Assembly: GCF_000764665.1 (NCBI RefSeq)
Contig: NZ_JRGM01000009.1
Coordinates: 1 to 64,000 of the forward strand
Origin: Aeromonas lacus
GTDB taxonomy: Bacteria; Pseudomonadota; Gammaproteobacteria; Enterobacterales; Aeromonadaceae
Reading direction: 5' to 3'
DNA: 64,000 nucleotides
The notes under the pieces are model-generated. The model was not told where the DNA came from, searched no databases, and was given only the letters and a program-made list of their open reading frames with translations. Shown in pieces: positions 30,650 to 42,084 of the stretch. Numbering within the stretch: position 1 is the first letter of the stretch; the number at the start of each line of letters is the position of its first letter. Both the position numbers and the translations under genes were made by a program.

Positions 30650-32098
30650 TTACTGGGTACCACCCACGGTAAGCTGGTCCAGTTTGAGGGTGGGCTGGCC
30701 GACACCGACCGGCACGCTCTGCCCCTCCTTGCCGCAGATACCGACCCCGCGATCCAGCGCAAGATCGCTCCCCACCATGGAGACCTGGCTCATCGCCTCC
30801 GGGCCGTTACCGATCAGGGTCGCGCCCTTGATGGGGGCGGTGATCTTGCCATCTTCGATGAGGTAGGCCTCGGAGGCGGAGAAGACGAACTTGCCGGAGG
30901 TGATATCCACCTGACCACCGCCGAAGTTGGGGGCGTAAATGCCCTTCTTCACCGAGGCGATGATCTCGGCCGGATCATACTGACCCGCCAGCATGTAGGT
31001 GTTGGTCATGCGCGGCATCGGCATGGCGGCGTAGGATTCACGGCGACCGTTGCCGGTGAGCGGCACGCCCATCAGACGGGCATTCTGCTTGTCCTGCAGA
31101 TACCCCTTGAGGATGCCGTTCTCGATCAACACGTTGTAGCCACCCGGCGTCCCCTCATCATCGATGGAGACGGAGCCGCGCCGACCCGGCAGGGTGCCAT
31201 CGTCGACGATGGTGCAGTGTTTGGAGGCCACCTGCTCGCCGATGCGACCGGCAAAGGCGGATGAGCCCTTGCGGTTGAAGTCCCCCTCCAGACCGTGACC
31301 CACCGCCTCGTGCAACAGCACGCCGGGCCAGCCGGCGCCGAGCACCACCGGCATGGTACCGGCCGGTGCATCGACGGCGTCGAGGTTGACCAGCGCCTGA
31401 CGCACCGCTTCGCGCACATAGCCAAAGGCACGGCTCTCCAGTCCGTCCAGTTCGAGGAACCAGTCGTAACCAAAGCGGCCACCGCCACCGGCACTGCCGC
31501 GCTCGCGACGATCGCCCTTCTCGGCAATGACGGTCACCGACAGCCGCACCAGCGGGCGAATATCGGCAGCCAAGGTGCCGTCGGTCGCGGCCACCAGCAC
31601 CTCTTCATAGACGCCGCTGATGGAGGCCATCACCTGATTGATGGCGGGATCCAGACTTCTGGCAAACTTGTCCATCTGCTCCAGCAAGGCGATCTTCTGC
31701 TGCTTGTCGAGGGTCTGCAGCGGATCCATAGCCGGATAGAGCAGGTTCGCTTCGGTGCGAGCCCACGTCTTCACCTTGCCGTGAGCACCGGCAGCGGCGA
31801 TACCACGGGCGGCAGTCACCGACTGTTGCAGGGCCAGCAGGCTCAGCTCGTCCGAGTAGGCGAAGCCGGTCTTCTCGCCGCTGACGGCGCGCACCCCGAC
31901 CCCCTGATCGATGTTGTAGCTGCCATCCTTGACGATGCCATCTTCCAGCATCCAGGACTCGTGCCAGCTGCGCTGGAAATAGAGGTCGCCGAACTCCACC
32001 TGATGGCTCATCAGGCTGCCGAGCAGCTGCTGCAGGCGCCCTTCGTCGAGATCATTCGGGGCCAACAGGGAGGCACTAACCTGGCTCAATAGACTCAA
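30650..32098 (-). CDS. tldD: metalloprotease TldD
   Basis: TldD forms a heterodimeric zinc protease with TldE/PmbA that digests unfolded peptides and processes microcin and CcdA substrates. The 482-aa sequence is close to E. coli TldD throughout, with the zinc motif H263-E264-xxx-H268 ([13 protein letters not shown]) and a nearby [15 protein letters not shown] segment. The start is TTG at 32098: GGAGAAGA precedes it and the N-terminus matches the family. It lies downstream of the nitrilase-family gene with 70 bases between, as in related genomes. Confidence 0.95.
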   Translation of the reverse strand: MSLLSQVSASLLAPNDLDEGRLQQLLGSLMSHQVEFGDLYFQRSWHESWMLEDGIVKDGSYNIDQGVGVRAVSGEKTGFAYSDELSLLALQQSVTAARGIAAAGAHGKVKTWARTEANLLYPAMDPLQTLDKQQKIALLEQMDKFARSLDPAINQVMASISGVYEEVLVAATDGTLAADIRPLVRLSVTVIAEKGDRRERGSAGGGGRFGYDWFLELDGLESRAFGYVREAVRQALVNLDAVDAPAGTMPVVLGAGWPGVLLHEAVGHGLEGDFNRKGSSAFAGRIGEQVASKHCTIVDDGTLPGRRGSVSIDDEGTPGGYNVLIENGILKGYLQDKQNARLMGVPLTGNGRRESYAAMPMPRMTNTYMLAGQYDPAEIIASVKKGIYAPNFGGGQVDITSGKFVFSASEAYLIEDGKITAPIKGATLIGNGPEAMSQVSMVGSDLALDRGVGICGKEGQSVPVGVGQPTLKLDQLTVGGTQ

Positions 32099-32168
32099 TC
32101 TTCTTCTCCACTCTCGTAACGAGATGTTTTAAATCGTCTTGCCGACGGGTTGGCAACAAGCCACACCA

Positions 32169-32990
32169 TCACAACAAACGGGCATGGGTCAGCACTGGCA
32201 TGGTGCGATGCAATTCGTCGATAAGCCCAGGCTCCATCTTCGCCAGCACGGTGCCGCGCCCGGACTCTTTGCTGGCCAGCACCCGACCCCAGGGGTCGAT
32301 CACCATGCTGTGGCCCCAGGTCTGGCGCCCTGTCTCGTGAGTACCACCCTGATTGGCGGCCACCACATAGCACTGGTTTTCGATGGCGCGGGCTCGCAGC
32401 AGCGGCTCCCAGTGTGCCTCGCCGGTCACGGCGGTAAAGGCGGCAGGCACCAGCAGCACGCGAGCTCCAGCTCGGGCCAATTGGCGATACAGCTCGGGAA
32501 AGCGCAGATCATAACAGATCGAGAGGCCAAGGGGACCAAAGGGAGAGTCCACCAGCACAGGCGACTCGCCGGGGCTGAAGGTCTCCGACTCCCGGTAGCG
32601 ACCATGATTGTCCGCCACATCCACGTCGAACAGGTGGATCTTGTGGTAATGGCCCCTGAGCTCACCGCTTGGGTCAAACACCAGCGAGCTGGTATGGATA
32701 TGGTCGGAACTGGCGATGGTGGTCGGCATAGCCCCAGCCACCAGCCAGATGCCGTAATCTCGCGCCCAGTCGGCCAGTTGCTGCTGGATGGGTGCTGCTC
32801 CGCTCAGATCGGGGCCAATCGCCTCGGCGCCATCCAGATAACCCTGCCGCTCGCCAAACAGGGCAAAGTTCTCAGGCAACAGCACCAGCAGTGGCCGCTC
32901 TTTGGGCAAGGCCGCCAGCTCGGCGGCGATCTGCTCCCGGTTATCGTGCCAGTTGCGGCCCGATACCAGCTGTATTGCGGCTAACCACAT
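32169..32990 (-). CDS. nitrilase-superfamily amidase (NIT1-like, probable deaminated-glutathione amidase)
   Basis: A 273-aa carbon-nitrogen hydrolase with the Glu-Lys-Cys triad E40 (LLPENFALFG), K117 (HYHKIHLFDVDV) and C159 (SICYDLRFPELYR). The sequence is of the NIT1/YbeM type; members repair metabolites by hydrolysing deaminated glutathione. That substrate is inferred from family. The start at 32990 (MWLAAIQLVSG) follows AGGAGAG and matches the family; the 15 extra codons to 33035 are rejected. It lies between yhdP-Dabb and tldD, a conserved neighbourhood. Confidence 0.85.
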   Translation of the reverse strand: MWLAAIQLVSGRNWHDNREQIAAELAALPKERPLLVLLPENFALFGERQGYLDGAEAIGPDLSGAAPIQQQLADWARDYGIWLVAGAMPTTIASSDHIHTSSLVFDPSGELRGHYHKIHLFDVDVADNHGRYRESETFSPGESPVLVDSPFGPLGLSICYDLRFPELYRQLARAGARVLLVPAAFTAVTGEAHWEPLLRARAIENQCYVVAANQGGTHETGRQTWGHSMVIDPWGRVLASKESGRGTVLAKMEPGLIDELHRTMPVLTHARLL

Positions 32991-33018
32991 GACTCTCTCC
33001 TTGTCACTGTTGCAACGT

Positions 33019-33339
33019 TCAGATGCTGACCGCATCCCCGGGTTGCAGGGTGTAATCCAGCACTATGATGCGCTCCAGCACCGGGCGGAAGATGGCCTTG
33101 AGAGCATCATGATCAGGGTGGGGCAGATAGCGCTGGCGGGCCGCTTCGTCGGCGAAGGTCATCAGCACGCTGTGGGTAAACCCCTCGGCCCGCCCCTCCG
33201 GGCTGTCATTCCGGCCCCACTCGACGGCGGTCACGCCGCTGACCTGATGGGGAATGGCCAGAAAAGCGGCTCGCACAGCCTCGATCTGGTCAGGCAAAGT
33301 GCCTTGTTTGAAGGCGATCAGCAGGATATGTCGGATCAT
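33019..33339 (-). CDS. Dabb-domain protein (stress-responsive alpha/beta barrel)
   Basis: A 106-aa protein of ferredoxin-like alpha/beta fold, beginning MIRHILLIAFKQGT with the family pattern HxVxxxFK, then EWGRNDSPEGRAEGFTHSVLMTFADEAARQRYLPHPDHDAL. These small dimeric barrels occur in stress and polyketide contexts; its ligand is unknown. It lies 25 bases after yhdP and 28 bases before the amidase gene, so it probably belongs to the yhdP operon. Confidence 0.85.
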   Translation of the reverse strand: MIRHILLIAFKQGTLPDQIEAVRAAFLAIPHQVSGVTAVEWGRNDSPEGRAEGFTHSVLMTFADEAARQRYLPHPDHDALKAIFRPVLERIIVLDYTLQPGDAVSI

Positions 33340-33364
33340 GGCTCACTCCTTGTGATGGTGCAGG

Positions 33365-36300
33365 TCAGGGCGGGTTCGGGCTACCCGGTTGCGGATTCAG
33401 CAGAAATGGAGTGCTCTCGGCCGCCGGCAGCTTGGGCGCCACGGCATCGACCGCCTCTTTCTGCTGCTGGTTGAGCTTGATACGAGCGCGATCCCGGCCA
33501 GCTTCGATCAGCTTGGGATCATCGAGCGGGCCCGAGATGCGAAAATCGATGCGGGTCACCACGTCCACCACCGGCTCCAGCAGCTTGGAGAGGGCCAGCA
33601 CATAAAGGCCGGTCACCGGCGTGATGGAGAAAGCGGCCACGACCGGCAGGGTGCCCCCCAGATTGGGGGAGAAGCTCAGCTCGTAATCGAGCCGCCAGCG
33701 CACCAGATCGGCAATCCCCTCGCCGCGCAGATTGCCGGCGGCCCCTTTCATGAAGAAGTCCTGGTTATCCACCACCCCCTGCTTGATCTTGGCAGAGGCT
33801 GACATGGATTCGAAGTAGAAGCCCTTGTCAAACACATCGCGAAAATCGAGGCGCAGCTTGCGCAGCAGGGAATCGAGGCTGAGCAGGGAGAGCAGCCGCG
33901 CCCCCTTGTCGTTAACCTCGCGCAGGGTGCCGCCCTCCAGCTGATAGTTGGCACTGCCCCCCAGGGTTGGCAAGTTCGGGCGGTAGGGTACATCCTGCCA
34001 GTTGAGGTCAAAAGCGAGGGAGCCGGGCGCATCACCGATGGGCGAGGTGTAGCCGAGCCGCTTGAGCAGCAGCTCGCTGTTCTTGCTGGTCAGCTTGCCA
34101 CGTGCGCGGGTCTCCATCCGGTTGCCATCGGCCAGCCAGTCGACGCTGCCGGTGAGTTGGCTGCCCGCCAGCCGGATATCCAGATCCTTGAGGGTCACCT
34201 TGTTGGCGCCCGGCAGCAGCTCGCCTTTCACTTCGCCCAGCGGCAACTCGCCAAAACGGCAATCGACGCAGCTCACCTTCAACCAGGGGATGGAGGCCAT
34301 GATGGCGTTATCCTGTTTGGCGTCGGGATCCGGGCTCAACTCTTCGCTCTTGCCGGACCAGTAGATACGGGCAAACTTGGCGTCGACCGGGCGGTTGGCC
34401 GCCACAGGAATGCGGATCACCCCCATCACATCGGGACTGTCGAGCATCACCTCGGTCGCCTGATTGACCGGCCCCACCGTGAAGTGGGTGGCCTTGATGG
34501 TGGCGCTGCCGATATTCGCCCGCGCCAGCCGGCCATCCACCCACCACTCCTGCGGCAGGAAAGAGGGGCCAACCACGGCAGTACCGGTCGGCGCATTGCC
34601 GGAAGGCAGCCACTGCTTGAGTCGGGCCAACCAACCGCCGACATCAGCCTCCTGCTGGTTGATGGCGAGCAGCATGGGGACATCGCGCAGTACCCGCGCG
34701 CCCGGCTGGCCCACATCGACCCGCACCCGGCTCAGATAGGGCACACCTTCGCCGTAAACCAATCTGGTCTGCATATCCACATCCGCCCCCAGCACGGCGC
34801 GAATATCGGCACTGCCATCCCGGCCACGAGCGATCACGGTGAGCGGCAGGCGGCTGCCACTGCTCTTGGCCAGTGGCGAAGGGAGATCGAGCGCCATCCC
34901 CTGCAAGGTGGAGTCGAGGCCCAGCTGGAAGCTGAACGGCTTGTCATCGGGCAAGGTCAGCCCCAGCTTGCCGCCCCAGTTGCTGCGGCCGTTGAGGATG
35001 CCGTATGAGGAGATTGCTGCTGGCTGGCGGCGGCTATCCCACTGGCCTTGGAAATCGAGATCGACCTGATAGCGGTCAGGATGCTGGCGCCCCTGATAGT
35101 TGAGGGTGAGCGGCTGATTCCACAGGGTCGCCTTGAGGTTGCTGAAGCGGGTCTGCTCGTTGTCATATTCGAGCCGCCCCTGCACCTTCTCCAGCGGCAG
35201 ATCCAGACTGGCGACCCGCACCTTGTTGTTGTTGAAGGTGGCATCGCCGCTAGCCTTCACCTCGCTCTCGCCGTCAAGGGGGATATCGAGCTTGAGCGCC
35301 CCCTTGAGCGGGCCACGCACCTCGATCTCCTCCAGCGCCTGCCCCACCGAACTGCCCAACGGGGAGTCCTGCAGATAGTCGCTGATGGCCTTGCCCTCGC
35401 CCTGCACCTGCGCATCCACATAGAGATGGCCGCCAGGAGCAAGATCCGGGATCCAGGCATGCACCGAATCGGAGCTCGCCTTGCCCAGTTTGGTCGAGCG
35501 GCTGCGCATATCGAGGCTGGCATTCTGGAATAGCAGATCGATCTGCAGGTCGGTAAGTGGTTGCCAACCGGGGAAGAATTCGTAGGTCGCCTGCTCCAGC
35601 GGCACCGCCACCTGGAAGATGCCCTCACCCTTCTCGTAGGGGAAATCCCTGAACTCGCCATACCAGAGCAGGTCGGCCCCTTTGGCTTTGCCCCCCTTGA
35701 TGGCACCACTGAGGTAATCAACCAGCTCCTTGTCCATCACCTGCAGCGGGAAGTAGCGATAGGCATGACCCGCATTCTTTACATCGATGCGGCCGGTCAG
35801 CGCGAGGAAAGGGTGCTCGAACAGATCGAGGCGAAAGCGGCTGGCCAGGGTCAGATCCGGGTTATCCAGCGCGATATCCTGCCCGTAGATCACCCAGCCC
35901 TGTGTTTCACGCCACCAGTCGAGACGGGCCGAGAAGCTGTCGACCGGGATCGGCTCCTTGAAGTGGCGGGCCGGATCCAGCGTGTCCTTGGCCAGCGCCA
36001 GTCTGGCACTGCCTCCCGTTGGGGTCAGCCAGAACTCGCCGTTGAGATCCTGCATCCCGGGTACATCCTGCCACGCCTTGAGACGCACCTTGCTGAAGCG
36101 ACCGCTGAGGGAGAGATCCTGCCAGTCTGCCTTGGCCAGCAGCGTCAGATCCTGCACCGAGCCCTGCGGATTGGTCTGGCGCAGGGTCTCGCAGAGCGTC
36201 GGGTAGAGGGCCGAGACCAGCTGACTCATCTGGGTGATCTTGTCGAACTCAATGCTGGGCAGATAGCCCTGCACCCGATCCCCGATCCGCTCCAGCTGCA

Positions 36301-37261
36301 GGCGGCTCTGCAACCAGGGTTTGCCATCCAGCTTGAAGGTGACGTTATGGCTCGCCAGTTGCCAGTCGGTGCCGTCGCGGCGCAGCTGGATCTTGCCGCC
36401 ATCGAGGCCGAAACGGTGCATATCCCCTTTCTTGGGATCCTTCCAAATCAGGTAGTTGGATCCGAATGCCAGCAGGGTATTGCCCAGCTGACCGTTGGCG
36501 AAATCGCTCCAGAGCTGAAAGTCGAGCAGACCGGTGATGGCCGGCTCGCCAGCGTGGATCCGCGCAAGCATGGGGCTGATATCGAGGCGGTTGGCGCCAA
36601 GATAGAGCTGCCCCCTGAGGCGATCAAGACGCGCTTCAGGCGCTTCAACATCGAGGATCAGGTCGAGGGTACTCTCACCCACCCCGTTGATGAGATAGGC
36701 CTTGCCTACCCCCTGATGGCGTTTGCCGCGGTTCTGCCAGCGCAGATGGGCAATGTCGAGTGCCCGCATGTCGCCCAGCGCCGTGGTGACGCTGAGGCGG
36801 GTATCGTGCACATCGAAGGTGGAGAGCTGGGTCAGCAGAAAGCGCAGCAGGGCACCCTGCTGGGGGTCACCAGCGGGGCTGTCGTCAGCCGGCTGACTGA
36901 AATCGAGGGTGATGTCACCATCGCTCAGGATCAGCTCGCCAAAGACCGGTTTGAGCTGGTTGAGGGTGCGCCAGAAGTCGAGATGAACCCAGGCCTTGCC
37001 GAGCTTGATGGTATAGCGCTTGGAGTCGGGGGCGACGGCGAGCTGTTGCAGCTCGAGGGCCGGGCCGGACTGTGTCCAGCTCAGTCCAATCTGATCGACG
37101 CTGACCTTGATTTGCGAATCGCCGAGCAGAGAGTTGATAAGGCTCTCCCGGTACTGATTCAGCAAAGGGCCTCCGACCCGTACCAGCGTGACCAACATGG
37201 CCAGCAGTACGAACAGAACCCCCAGGGCCAACCAGCCCCGACTCAGCCAGCGATAGACCAA
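33365..37261 (-). CDS. yhdP: AsmA-like envelope protein YhdP
   Basis: This is a 1298-aa inner-membrane-anchored protein that, with TamB and YdbH, moves phospholipids to the outer membrane through a long hydrophobic groove in the periplasm. An N-terminal membrane helix (about 7-29, GWLALGVLFVLLAMLVTLV) is followed by repetitive beta structure (DUF3971) and a C-terminal AsmA-like domain ending in Pro- and Asn-rich residues. The start is TTG directly after the rng stop (TAATTG). Length agrees with the family. Confidence 0.92.
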   Translation of the reverse strand: MVYRWLSRGWLALGVLFVLLAMLVTLVRVGGPLLNQYRESLINSLLGDSQIKVSVDQIGLSWTQSGPALELQQLAVAPDSKRYTIKLGKAWVHLDFWRTLNQLKPVFGELILSDGDITLDFSQPADDSPAGDPQQGALLRFLLTQLSTFDVHDTRLSVTTALGDMRALDIAHLRWQNRGKRHQGVGKAYLINGVGESTLDLILDVEAPEARLDRLRGQLYLGANRLDISPMLARIHAGEPAITGLLDFQLWSDFANGQLGNTLLAFGSNYLIWKDPKKGDMHRFGLDGGKIQLRRDGTDWQLASHNVTFKLDGKPWLQSRLQLERIGDRVQGYLPSIEFDKITQMSQLVSALYPTLCETLRQTNPQGSVQDLTLLAKADWQDLSLSGRFSKVRLKAWQDVPGMQDLNGEFWLTPTGGSARLALAKDTLDPARHFKEPIPVDSFSARLDWWRETQGWVIYGQDIALDNPDLTLASRFRLDLFEHPFLALTGRIDVKNAGHAYRYFPLQVMDKELVDYLSGAIKGGKAKGADLLWYGEFRDFPYEKGEGIFQVAVPLEQATYEFFPGWQPLTDLQIDLLFQNASLDMRSRSTKLGKASSDSVHAWIPDLAPGGHLYVDAQVQGEGKAISDYLQDSPLGSSVGQALEEIEVRGPLKGALKLDIPLDGESEVKASGDATFNNNKVRVASLDLPLEKVQGRLEYDNEQTRFSNLKATLWNQPLTLNYQGRQHPDRYQVDLDFQGQWDSRRQPAAISSYGILNGRSNWGGKLGLTLPDDKPFSFQLGLDSTLQGMALDLPSPLAKSSGSRLPLTVIARGRDGSADIRAVLGADVDMQTRLVYGEGVPYLSRVRVDVGQPGARVLRDVPMLLAINQQEADVGGWLARLKQWLPSGNAPTGTAVVGPSFLPQEWWVDGRLARANIGSATIKATHFTVGPVNQATEVMLDSPDVMGVIRIPVAANRPVDAKFARIYWSGKSEELSPDPDAKQDNAIMASIPWLKVSCVDCRFGELPLGEVKGELLPGANKVTLKDLDIRLAGSQLTGSVDWLADGNRMETRARGKLTSKNSELLLKRLGYTSPIGDAPGSLAFDLNWQDVPYRPNLPTLGGSANYQLEGGTLREVNDKGARLLSLLSLDSLLRKLRLDFRDVFDKGFYFESMSASAKIKQGVVDNQDFFMKGAAGNLRGEGIADLVRWRLDYELSFSPNLGGTLPVVAAFSITPVTGLYVLALSKLLEPVVDVVTRIDFRISGPLDDPKLIEAGRDRARIKLNQQQKEAVDAVAPKLPAAESTPFLLNPQPGSPNPP

Positions 37262-38731
37262 TTACATCATCACCACGTCGAACTGCTCCTGACCGCAGAG
37301 GGGTTCGCTCACCACCCGCACCTGCTTGCCGATGAATACTTCCAGCTCCGCCAGACTGTGGGACTCCTCGCCATGGAGGTAATCGGCCACCGCAGGCGCG
37401 GCGTAGACGGTGAACTGATCCGCATCGTAGGCGCGATTGACCCGGATGATCTCCCGCAGGATCTCGAAGCAGACCGACTCCACCGTCTTGACCCGGCCGC
37501 GCCCCTTGCATTCGGGGCACTCGGAGCAGAGCACATGCTCCAGACTCTCGCGGGTACGCTTGCGGGTCATCTCCACCAGACCGAGCTGGGAGAAGCCGTT
37601 GACGTTGGTCTTGGCACGATCCTTTGACAGCGCCTGCTCCAGACTGTGCAGTACCCGGCGGCGGTGATCCTCGGACTGCATATCGATGAAGTCGATGATG
37701 ATGATGCCGCCAAGATTGCGCAGGCGCAGGTGACGGGCGATGGCCGCCGTCGCCTCGACGTTGGTGTTGAAGATGGTCTCTTCCAGATTGCGATGGCCGA
37801 CAAAGGCGCCGGTGTTGATATCCACCGTGGTCATGGCTTCGGTCTGGTCGATGATGAGGTAGCCGCCGGATTTCAGCTCCACCTTGCGCTCCAGCGCCCG
37901 CTGGATCTCGTTCTCCACGTCGTAAAGATCGAAGATGGGCGACTCGCCGGGGTAGTACTCCAGCTTGCTGGCCAGCTCCGGCACGTACTCTTCGGTGAAG
38001 CGCTTGAGCTGATCGAAGCTCTGACGGGAGTCAACGCGGATCTTGTCGAGCTCGGCACCAACAAAGTCGCGCACCACCCGAAATGCCAGACTGGGATCCT
38101 CGTAGAGGATCTTGCAGGGAGGATACTTCTGCTTGCGCTCGAGGATCTTGCGCCACAGCCGTTTCAGGAAGGCGGCATCCTGCTCCAGCTCCTGCTCCCC
38201 CACCCCTTCGGCAGCGGTGCGGATGATGTAGCCGCCCAGTTCATCCACATAACCGGCCACGGTGCGCTTGAGACGCTCGCGCTCTGCTTCGGACTCGATA
38301 CGCTGGGAGACGCCGACATGAGCACTGCCCGGCATAAAGACCAGATAGCGGGATGGCAGGGTGATGTCGGTGGTGAGACGGGCACCCTTGGTACCCAGCG
38401 GATCTTTCACCACCTGCACCATGATGTCCTGCCCCTGACGCACCAGTTCGGCGATGTTGCCGACCTGGAACTGCTCCTTCTCCTTCACCGCCACACACTC
38501 GGTGTGGGGGACGATATCGGAGGCATGCAAAAAGGCCGCCTTGTCCATGCCGATATCGACGAAGGCCGCCTGCATGCCCGGGAGTACCCGGCTGATCTTG
38601 CCTTTGTAGATGTTGCCGACAATGCCGCGCTTGGCCTGACGCTCTACGTGCACTTCCTGCAGCAGACCATTTTCGACCAGGGCGACCCGGGTTTCGGAGG
38701 GGGTAACGTTAACCAGCAGTTCTACCGACAT
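37262..38731 (-). CDS. rng: ribonuclease G
   Basis: RNase G is an endonuclease that processes the 5' end of 16S rRNA and decays some mRNAs. The 489-aa sequence has the S1 domain (about 38-128, NIYKGKISRVLPGMQAAFVDIG), the 5' sensor and RNase H-like parts, the metal-binding catalytic segment TVDINTG.FVG and IIIIDFIDM, and the zinc-link CSECPECKGRGRV. It lacks the long C-terminal scaffold of RNase E. The gene follows maf by 93 bases and abuts yhdP. Confidence 0.96.
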   Translation of the reverse strand: MSVELLVNVTPSETRVALVENGLLQEVHVERQAKRGIVGNIYKGKISRVLPGMQAAFVDIGMDKAAFLHASDIVPHTECVAVKEKEQFQVGNIAELVRQGQDIMVQVVKDPLGTKGARLTTDITLPSRYLVFMPGSAHVGVSQRIESEAERERLKRTVAGYVDELGGYIIRTAAEGVGEQELEQDAAFLKRLWRKILERKQKYPPCKILYEDPSLAFRVVRDFVGAELDKIRVDSRQSFDQLKRFTEEYVPELASKLEYYPGESPIFDLYDVENEIQRALERKVELKSGGYLIIDQTEAMTTVDINTGAFVGHRNLEETIFNTNVEATAAIARHLRLRNLGGIIIIDFIDMQSEDHRRRVLHSLEQALSKDRAKTNVNGFSQLGLVEMTRKRTRESLEHVLCSECPECKGRGRVKTVESVCFEILREIIRVNRAYDADQFTVYAAPAVADYLHGEESHSLAELEVFIGKQVRVVSEPLCGQEQFDVVMM

Positions 38732-38824
38732 AAGTAACCTTGCCTGTTCCAGTTTTGAATTCTTATACAGCCAATCCGGTACAACGCGCGCAAGGACGAA
38801 CGCAGCAGCACAGCTGACGGGAAA

Positions 38825-39412
38825 TTACCTGAGCTGTTCCAGATGATGCTTGATCAGCAGATCCGTTTCCAGCAGGGGCAGGCCGACCACGGCGCTGTAG
38901 CTCCCCTCGATACGGCTGACGAACTTGCCAGCAATACCCTGAATGCCGTAGGCCCCGGCCTTGTCACAGGGCTCACCGGTCTGCCAGTAGGCCTCGATTT
39001 CGGCCTCGTCCAGCTTGCGAAATGCCACGTTGGTGGTGACCAGTCGCACGTCACAACGATCCTTGCTGGCCAGCGCCACCGCCGTCATCACCTGATGCAC
39101 CTTGCCGGAGAGCGCCTCCAGCATGTCTTTGGCATCGAGCAGATCGGACGGTTTCTCCAGCACTCTGTCGCCCAGCACCACTATGGTGTCGGCGCCCAGC
39201 ACCGGCAATGCGTCAGGTGCGATGGCCACACCGGCCATCGCTTTGTCGCGGGCGAGGCGGCAGACGTAATCCTGCGCCTTTTCGCCCTCTTCCCGTTGCT
39301 CGGGCACATCGAGTTTCAACACCTCGAAACGGTAGCCAAGCTGGGTCAGCAGTTCGCGACGACGGGGGGAACCCGACGCAAGATAGAGTTGCAGTTCGTT
39401 GTTTTTGCTCAT
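38825..39412 (-). CDS. maf: Maf-family nucleoside triphosphate pyrophosphatase (YhdE-type, dTTP/UTP)
   Basis: A 195-aa Maf protein that hydrolyses noncanonical or excess dTTP/UTP to monophosphates. Signatures: [17 protein letters not shown] at the N-terminus, the [10 protein letters not shown] catalytic segment, and [15 protein letters not shown] near the C-terminus. The ATG at 39412 is two bases after the mreD stop and gives the family N-terminus. The earlier frame to 39499 is rejected. Confidence 0.93.
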   Translation of the reverse strand: MSKNNELQLYLASGSPRRRELLTQLGYRFEVLKLDVPEQREEGEKAQDYVCRLARDKAMAGVAIAPDALPVLGADTIVVLGDRVLEKPSDLLDAKDMLEALSGKVHQVMTAVALASKDRCDVRLVTTNVAFRKLDEAEIEAYWQTGEPCDKAGAYGIQGIAGKFVSRIEGSYSAVVGLPLLETDLLIKHHLEQLR

Positions 39413-39414
39413 AT

Positions 39415-39900
39415 TTACCTGATATTGAAGCGGCGCCGCACTTTGCGCAACACCAGAAACACCCAGGGCCATATTAGCATCGTCGTCAACGTCGACCAAA
39501 AGTAGGCGAAGTTGAGGCTGGCACGGCTAAACAGGTGCTCGGCCCAGAAGACCGTCAGTTTGCCCACCAGCGAGAGGCAGCCGATGATCAGCGCCTGCTG
39601 CCAGAGGGAGAAGTTGCGGATCTTCTGGAACTGGAAGGCCGCCAGATAGGTGGTGATGGCCATCGCCATGGCGCGCACCCCGAGGGTGCTGCCAAGCAGC
39701 ACATCCAGCAGCAGACCGGCCACCCAGGCGGTGCCAACGTTGGTCCGGTGCGGCAGCGCCAGCGCCCAGTAGATGAGCACCATGGCCAGCCAGTCCGGAC
39801 GGAATGGATCAAATTCAAAGGGAAGCGGCAGGATCGACAGGCTTAAAGCCAGCAGGATCGAGATCCAGATCCAGATCCTGCCACTGGCGGGTTGCAGCAT
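39415..39900 (-). CDS. mreD: rod-shape determining protein MreD
   Basis: A 161-aa inner-membrane protein of the elongasome with five or six hydrophobic segments ([61 protein letters not shown]). The [23 protein letters not shown] region is the MreD signature. It overlaps the mreC stop by one base (TGATG). Confidence 0.93.
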   Translation of the reverse strand: MLQPASGRIWIWISILLALSLSILPLPFEFDPFRPDWLAMVLIYWALALPHRTNVGTAWVAGLLLDVLLGSTLGVRAMAMAITTYLAAFQFQKIRNFSLWQQALIIGCLSLVGKLTVFWAEHLFSRASLNFAYFWSTLTTMLIWPWVFLVLRKVRRRFNIR

Positions 39901-40796
39901 CAGCGAGTGGCTCCTGCGGCGGACGCAGCGGCAGCGGGGGCCGGGCGTTCGCCATCCTTGTCATTTACCTCGGGCTTCTTGTCGGTCCACAGCAGCAGCA
40001 GATAGCGCAACCGATCCAGCTCGACCAGAGGTTTGGCCTCGATCTGGGCGAAGGGCTTGCCTTCCACATACTCGGAGCGGGTCACGGTCGCCACCGGATA
40101 ACCTTCCGGGAAGCGGCCGCCAAGACCGGAGGTAACCAGCAGATCACCCACCTGAATATCGGTGTTGCGCGGCAGGTTGCGCAGCTCCAGCTTGTCGAGC
40201 TCGCCACTGCCGGAAGCGATGGCGCGTAAGTCATTGCGCAGCACCCGCACCGGAATGCCGTGGCTGGAGTCGGTGATCAGCAGCACGCGACTGGTGGTGG
40301 AGCCCACATGGAGCACCTGACCAATCACACCCTGATCGTTGATCACTGCCTGACCGTTGTAGACGCCATCCAGCGCCCCTTTGTTGATCAGCACCTGATG
40401 GCTGAAGGGGTCGGAGTCCACCGACAGCAGCTCGGCCACCATCTTGCGGGACTCTTTGTGTACCGGCGAACCGAGCAGCTCACGCAGCCGCTGATTTTCA
40501 TGCTCCAGCTGATCCATTTTGAGCAGGCGGGCACGCAGGGTGAACAGTTGCTGTTCCTGCTGCTTGGTCTGCTCGATGAGATCGGCACGGGTCTGCACCT
40601 GGGTCGACATGGTGTCGAGCAGGGTGCCGGGCGCATTGGCCATGTACTGCAACGGACTGACTAACGAACTGAGGTAGACGCGGACGTGGCTGAACACACC
40701 GAAGCGGGAATCCGCGACGATGGCAGCAATGGAGATGATGACGGCGAGAAACAACCGTAACTGAAGCGAAGGGCCTCTACCAAAAATGGGTTTCAT
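39900..40796 (-). CDS. mreC: rod-shape determining protein MreC
   Basis: A 298-aa bitopic membrane protein: a short cytoplasmic N-terminus (KPIFGRGPSLQLR), a membrane helix (about 14-30), a periplasmic coiled coil (about 65-105, LIEQTKQQEQQLFTLRARLL) and the beta domain with VINDQGVIGQV and GDLLVTSGLGGRFPEGYPV. A low-complexity Ala tail ends it. It links MreB to the cell-wall synthases in rod elongation. Confidence 0.95.
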   Translation of the reverse strand: MKPIFGRGPSLQLRLFLAVIISIAAIVADSRFGVFSHVRVYLSSLVSPLQYMANAPGTLLDTMSTQVQTRADLIEQTKQQEQQLFTLRARLLKMDQLEHENQRLRELLGSPVHKESRKMVAELLSVDSDPFSHQVLINKGALDGVYNGQAVINDQGVIGQVLHVGSTTSRVLLITDSSHGIPVRVLRNDLRAIASGSGELDKLELRNLPRNTDIQVGDLLVTSGLGGRFPEGYPVATVTRSEYVEGKPFAQIEAKPLVELDRLRYLLLLWTDKKPEVNDKDGERPAPAAAASAAGATR

Positions 40797-40804
40797 GGGT
40801 CGTC

Positions 40805-40833
40805 AAAAAAGAGCCGGCACGCTGGCCGGCTTT
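40805..40833 (-). terminator. intrinsic terminator or attenuator between mreB and mreC
   Basis: On the minus strand a 7-base stem (AGCCGGC/GCCGGCT, 40812-40818 and 40825-40831) with a 6-base loop is followed by CTTTTTT (40805-40811), only 9 bases before the mreC start. It should end many mreB transcripts and give MreB in excess over MreC and MreD. Confidence 0.75.
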
Positions 40834-40838
40834 GGGTC

Positions 40839-41921
<1,083 letters not shown>

Positions 41922-42084
41922 CTAACTTTACCAATGCCCACCCCAATGGGCAAGCGCTCAAACTGTCGCCAATCAATCAAGCGCGACAAAAGTGCGAGTC
42001 ATTACTCACTTGCTCAGGCTTGCCAGCCCTCATAAACAGGGTGTTGGAGGGAGAAGATACGCCTCACCCCCCTGTTGCGGCACC

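Noticed and set aside
35561-37627. Long plus-strand open frame (688 codons) opposite yhdP and rng
   Set aside because: Antisense shadow crossing two real genes; no recognisable domain or ribosome binding site.
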